IMG/VR virus record: IMGVR_UViG_3300042486_000938
Location: 1-24,121 of that record
Reading direction: 5' to 3' (one strand)
From: a virus
Length of the DNA stretch: 24,121 bases
Shown here: piece after piece, positions 21,127 to 24,121 of the stretch
How the letters are laid out: the number at the start of each line of letters is the position of its first letter
Numbering within the stretch: position 1 is the first letter of the stretch
Translations under genes and position numbers: made by a program
Notes under the pieces: generated by a model
Told to the model about the DNA's origin: nothing
Database searches by the model: none
The model's input: the letters and a program-made list of their open reading frames with translations, nothing else

Positions 21127-21707
21127 TTTATTTTATATTTTGTAAAGTCAGTTGATAATGGTTTCTCATTCTTGAAGTAATACTTCTCTACGGTTTTTCC
21201 GTATTTGATTGTTTTGTAGTATCCATCTGGTATAACAGCCCCTGTAGGTAAGACCACCGACTTAGGTGTAAATACACAACGGATCTCTACAGTTACAGAT
21301 TGAGTCTTTGCAAGTTCTCTTTCACGAGCTTCCAATAATCTCCAAGTAGTTCTGTTTAAGTTCTCTTGTTGTAATGAACAATTAAGATAGGTGAATGTTC
21401 TATACATCATATCTCTTGTACAACTAAAGTTCGCCGCTGGTGCTAAGTGACCTTTATCATATGGATTGTTCTCATAGTCTTTGTTGTCTGATGTTAAGAT
21501 TGAATCACAAACATAGAAGTCCATACCCTTTCTTGATGCCGTTCCATTTGGACACGGGACATTATACCTAATAAATTTTGGTTGTTGTAATTTTTCAGAA
21601 TAAACAATCTCAAACATATCTGTCTTGATGTAGATTGAGTCTCTTAATGCTTTCTGACCGAAAACGAATAGTGGTAATAATAATAAAAATAATAATTTAA
21701 TTCGCAT
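21123..21707 (-). CDS. secreted DNA/RNA non-specific endonuclease (NUC/EndoG type)
   Basis: This gene encodes 194 residues. Signal peptide MRIKLLFLLLLPLFVFGQ. YDKGHLAPAANFSC (DKGH at 84-87) is the DRGH-type motif with the general-base His, and FTYLNCSLQQENLNRTTWRLLE is the block that carries the Mg-binding Asn (N118) and the conserved Trp and Glu. Together they define the beta-beta-alpha-metal nuclease family of Serratia nuclease and EndoG. The protein is shorter than the usual 230-250 but has both core motifs. It would cut DNA and RNA in the periplasm or medium. In an infected cell that could recycle released nucleic acid or destroy incoming competitor DNA (inference). Confidence 0.85.
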   Translation of the reverse strand: MRIKLLFLLLLPLFVFGQKALRDSIYIKTDMFEIVYSEKLQQPKFIRYNVPCPNGTASRKGMDFYVCDSILTSDNKDYENNPYDKGHLAPAANFSCTRDMMYRTFTYLNCSLQQENLNRTTWRLLEARERELAKTQSVTVEIRCVFTPKSVVLPTGAVIPDGYYKTIKYGKTVEKYYFKNEKPLSTDFTKYKIK

Positions 21708-23406
21708 AACCTGTTCTTATTAAATAAATGTTTGATGTCCCGTTGTTTGTAGGACTTTGTATTGTTAATCCCTGAACCCCAGGGTAGGTTGTTCTTAAAT
21801 CACCAGAAGATGAATTAATTACATTCCATTGGGTTTGATTAAATAGTCTATATATTGGTACACCAACTTCCCAAGGTACGTTATATGTCTTCTGATAAAC
21901 TTCATAAACATCCGATATCGTGAGGATGTTATTACCATTTGTATTTAATCTATAATAATCTTTAGAACTAAATCCCTGTGTTAAAATCTTTTGGTTGAAG
22001 AATTGAGCATCGCTCACATTTGGGTTACCTACCGTTATATTATCAACCACCAATTGAAAGTTGTACAAGGAAACATCTAACGTAGTTGTTATACTAAATT
22101 GTCCATTACTTGTCGTTGTATATGTTCCGTGTAATGTGTAATTAGTTTCTGAATTTAATTTTCTAAATAACTTTACGGAAATGTTAGGTATACCAACTCC
22201 TTCCGCGCCATAGATAAAACCTGAATGAATAAATGGTACAGGGTAATTTACCGTAGCAACAACTGCGGTTCTTGTTGAACTAATACAACCATTTGTAGTA
22301 TTTCTTGATTGAGCAAAATATGTGGTTGTATTTGTAATACTTGGTGTGGTGTATGTTGTAACACCCAAACCTCCCGATATAACATTTCCCCCAACTGAGT
22401 TAGTATACCAGTCAACTGTAGAACCTGCGGGTGGTGTTGCAGATATAACGACCGTTCCCGCATTCATTCTACTTCCATTAGTACCTGTAGGTGCTGTAGG
22501 TGAAGTTGCCGGACTACACGATATTTGATGAGTAACAAATCCTGTAAAAAAATCCGTAAATGTTTGATTGGCAGGATCTGTCCATGTCCCATATTCTATA
22601 ACATACGCACAACTAAAATTATTAGGTAAGTCATTCCATTGAGAACCATTCCATTTGGTTACCGCATAATCTTCATTGCCTGAATTATTAGGTTCTCCAG
22701 GTGCCCAGTTATTATATTGACCTGCAATGTTCCCGGTGGTTTGTCCATTTGCCGTTTTAATAAGAGTTCCCGATTCAGGTCCAGCGTTAATTCTCCACTG
22801 ACCTTCCACCGCTTCGTCTGTAAGAGCGAACCATATATTTGATTGTGGTACGTTATTGAAAATAAATGCGTCCTCATCCGCAGATGTTATTGTAACTAAG
22901 TAACCTTGTTGTCCTTTAAACGTAGTTGTTAGTGATGTTGCTCTTGCATTTGTGTAAGTTGTACCCGCAGATATTGGTCTATAAAAGTGCCCGTTAGAAG
23001 GGAGATAAAAATATCCAACCGGATTTTCTGTTGCGGTTACCGCAATGTAAACATTTCCAGGTACTGATCCTGTATTTAATCTTAAAGATGATAAAACATT
23101 ATTCACATTTGCCATAGTTCCCGTAAAACTAATTCTTGTGAAATTTGATGCGAGTGAATATCCTGTACTTGCTGTTACACCTGATGTGGTATTCAATCGT
23201 AAAGTTGTGCCTGAAGGAGGGTTTACTAAACCTATAGTAATCAGAAGTGTTGATGAACCATTAAATCCGTTTACCGAAAAACCACTTACAACTTGGTTAG
23301 TTGTACTTTGCGGGTAGGATGTTGCAGTAGGGCTTATTACACTCTGAGCTCTTAATGATAAAACCGTAAAGAACACTATTGTCCAACTAATAATCTTGTT
23401 CCACAT
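21697..23406 (-). CDS. secreted C-type lectin and Ig-like domain protein
   Basis: This gene encodes 569 residues with a signal peptide (MWNKIISWTIVFFTVLSLRAQ). Residues 25-125 form a beta-rich Ser/Thr domain. Residues about 131-272 are a C-type lectin domain: IWFALTDEAVEGQW, NNWAPGEPNNSGNEDYA and WNDLPNNFSCAYVIEY. The Ca-site motifs EPN (238-240, the mannose-type triplet) and WND (257-259) are both intact. Residues 297-388 are an Ig-like CHU-type domain (VDWYTNSVGGNVI, YFAQSRNTTNGC). The C-terminus (391-569) has a carboxypeptidase-regulatory-like sandwich followed by a dockerin-like segment (NVSDAQFFNQKIL, ISDVYEVYQ). It probably binds glycans outside the cell. The start overlaps the upstream gene by 31 nt, but the signal peptide fixes it. 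Confidence 0.82.
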   Translation of the reverse strand: MWNKIISWTIVFFTVLSLRAQSVISPTATSYPQSTTNQVVSGFSVNGFNGSSTLLITIGLVNPPSGTTLRLNTTSGVTASTGYSLASNFTRISFTGTMANVNNVLSSLRLNTGSVPGNVYIAVTATENPVGYFYLPSNGHFYRPISAGTTYTNARATSLTTTFKGQQGYLVTITSADEDAFIFNNVPQSNIWFALTDEAVEGQWRINAGPESGTLIKTANGQTTGNIAGQYNNWAPGEPNNSGNEDYAVTKWNGSQWNDLPNNFSCAYVIEYGTWTDPANQTFTDFFTGFVTHQISCSPATSPTAPTGTNGSRMNAGTVVISATPPAGSTVDWYTNSVGGNVISGGLGVTTYTTPSITNTTTYFAQSRNTTNGCISSTRTAVVATVNYPVPFIHSGFIYGAEGVGIPNISVKLFRKLNSETNYTLHGTYTTTSNGQFSITTTLDVSLYNFQLVVDNITVGNPNVSDAQFFNQKILTQGFSSKDYYRLNTNGNNILTISDVYEVYQKTYNVPWEVGVPIYRLFNQTQWNVINSSSGDLRTTYPGVQGLTIQSPTNNGTSNIYLIRTGYAN

Positions 23407-24121
23407 GTTACTGTATAATTAAGTGCGTTTTCTTTTATTGCCCATGCACCACCGGCATTTATGTTAAACTTGAATCTTTTTGTTATGTTAATATTTGTAC
23501 CCAAACTTGGTATTACCACATAAGGCGACTTTAATAATAGGTCATTGTAATAACTGATGTAAGGTGAGTAAACAAACAATCCCATTATTTTCATATCAAT
23601 TCTTTTTCCGAATCTCAAATCATACATCCCACCAGCAATAACCGCAGTTCCCAAGAACTCTGTTTTATATACTTGCCCATATGATATCGTTCCCATATAA
23701 ATGGCTTTGAGGCTTGGTATTTTTGGAAACATTAACATCTGTCCTCCCGCTATCGTTCCGTAAACAGAACCTCTACCTTCAAAACCTAATGATAATGTTC
23801 CTGACAATAAACTCATGGACTTTTTATTGATCCAAGCATGATACCCTGTTAAGTTTGGTCCTTGTTGTGCCGACACATAATCAACCAAACCACCACGAGC
23901 GGTCTCACCGTCCCAACGCATATTATGATATCCACCTGTAAGTTTTAATCCTGTTCTAACTTCAGAGTTTTGAAAGTTGAAACCTACAAAATCGCTTGAC
24001 GCAATTACTGTAGGTTTACTAGCTTCCTTATTCTGATTTATTGTTTTTGTCGCTCCCTGTGTGATGTTGGTTTGTCCTCCACCACTTTCTTCTGGAGTTG
24101 TTGTTCCTTCTTGGTTGGGTG
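23376..24121 (-). CDS. beta-barrel-like envelope protein, N-terminus beyond right edge
   Basis: The frame is open from the right edge to the stop at 23376 (about 248 residues visible), well beyond the first internal Met at 23921, so the true start lies outside the window. The visible N-terminal part is a low-complexity linker (EESGGGQTNITQGATKT), followed by about 200 residues of amphipathic strands with Gly and Tyr turns (GTLSLGFEGRGSVYGTIAGG, IDMKIMGLFVYSPYISYY, RFKFNINAGGAWAI). This fits an outer-membrane barrel or a beta-rich surface protein. It precedes the lectin-domain protein in the same unit, with a 31-nt overlap. Confidence 0.7.
   Translation of the reverse strand, partial: PNQEGTTTPEESGGGQTNITQGATKTINQNKEASKPTVIASSDFVGFNFQNSEVRTGLKLTGGYHNMRWDGETARGGLVDYVSAQQGPNLTGYHAWINKKSMSLLSGTLSLGFEGRGSVYGTIAGGQMLMFPKIPSLKAIYMGTISYGQVYKTEFLGTAVIAGGMYDLRFGKRIDMKIMGLFVYSPYISYYNDLLLKSPYVVIPSLGTNINITKRFKFNINAGGAWAIKENALNYTVTCGTRLLVGQ

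Noticed and set aside
22248-22877. Extra minus- and plus-strand open frames within the lectin-domain gene
   Set aside because: The long frame carries a signal peptide and ordered domains across this region. The others are low-complexity shadows.
1-24121. Ordinary Bacteroidota chromosome
   Set aside because: The many secreted proteins fit a bacterium, but the lysozyme, the shared capsid-targeting-like tags, the DUF5856- and DUF2452-like proteins, and the dense one-strand overlaps fit a phage better. No housekeeping gene is present.
1-24121. tRNA, rRNA, insertion sequence, integrase or attachment site
   Set aside because: I looked for cloverleaf-like sequences, transposase motifs and flanking direct repeats and saw none. 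A computed tRNA or covariance-model scan would be needed to exclude small RNAs.

Overview
The window looks like part of a large tailed phage (myovirus-like, with T4-like traits) that infects a member of the Bacteroidota. The phage call rests on one-strand, tightly overlapping gene packing (ATGA, TAATG and TGATG junctions), a GH24 lysozyme, phage-type small families (DUF5856-like ferritin-like, DUF2452-like), and a set of proteins sharing an N-terminal peptide that resembles the capsid-targeting sequence of T4 internal proteins. The host call rests on signal peptides ending in AQ or GQ, Ig-like/CHU-type and beta-barrel secreted proteins, high A+T content, few clear Shine-Dalgarno sites, and TAnnTTTG-like promoter boxes. 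No terminase, capsid, tail, polymerase or tRNA gene is present here. TGA works as a stop, so the code is standard.

Layout, in the direction of transcription (right to left, minus strand, except one gene). 24121-19866: a secreted/envelope block with a beta-barrel-like protein (cut by the right edge), a C-type lectin plus Ig-like protein, a secreted NUC/EndoG-type nuclease, a secreted protein, a secreted zincin-like protein and a lipoprotein. 19864-17254: small cytoplasmic proteins, including a DUF2452-like protein, a metallophosphoesterase, an orphan RmlC-type sugar epimerase and a DUF5856-like protein. 16436-17257 (+): the only plus-strand gene, with eight DnaJ-type CxxCxGxG zinc-finger repeats and no J domain. 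16398-13925: small acidic or metal-binding hypotheticals, including a DUF6915-like protein and a zinc-ribbon protein. 13928-10135: five glycosyltransferase-like genes. 10114-7459: a basic hypothetical, a membrane-tethered lysozyme, a hypothetical and an outer-membrane beta-barrel protein. 7400-1156: the most striking block, five genes whose products begin with variants of MKxLIRxILKEE: a DHH/DHHA1 phosphoesterase, a GIY-YIG nuclease, two unknowns, and a two-part protein whose C-terminal half may have an ADP-ribosyltransferase-like fold. 1028-1: one small membrane protein and two related small secreted proteins.

Interpretation. The 7400-1156 block is best read as a cassette of proteins packaged in the capsid and injected with the DNA, each trimmed after an [IL]xE site by a T4 gp21-like prohead protease. 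Internal copies of the same peptide suggest that two of them are processed as polyproteins. The glycosyltransferases plus the epimerase probably decorate virion or host surface glycans. The signal-peptide proteins would be exported by the infected host to remodel its envelope, to bind or digest external material, or to exclude other phages.

A sense-oriented TATTTAT element lies just upstream of eight genes, including the single plus-strand gene, where its orientation flips. It is the best candidate for a phage-specific promoter, and some copies sit so close to the ATG that leaderless transcripts are possible. Two clear intrinsic terminators (about 1094-1123 and 7428-7450) bracket the packaged-protein cassette.
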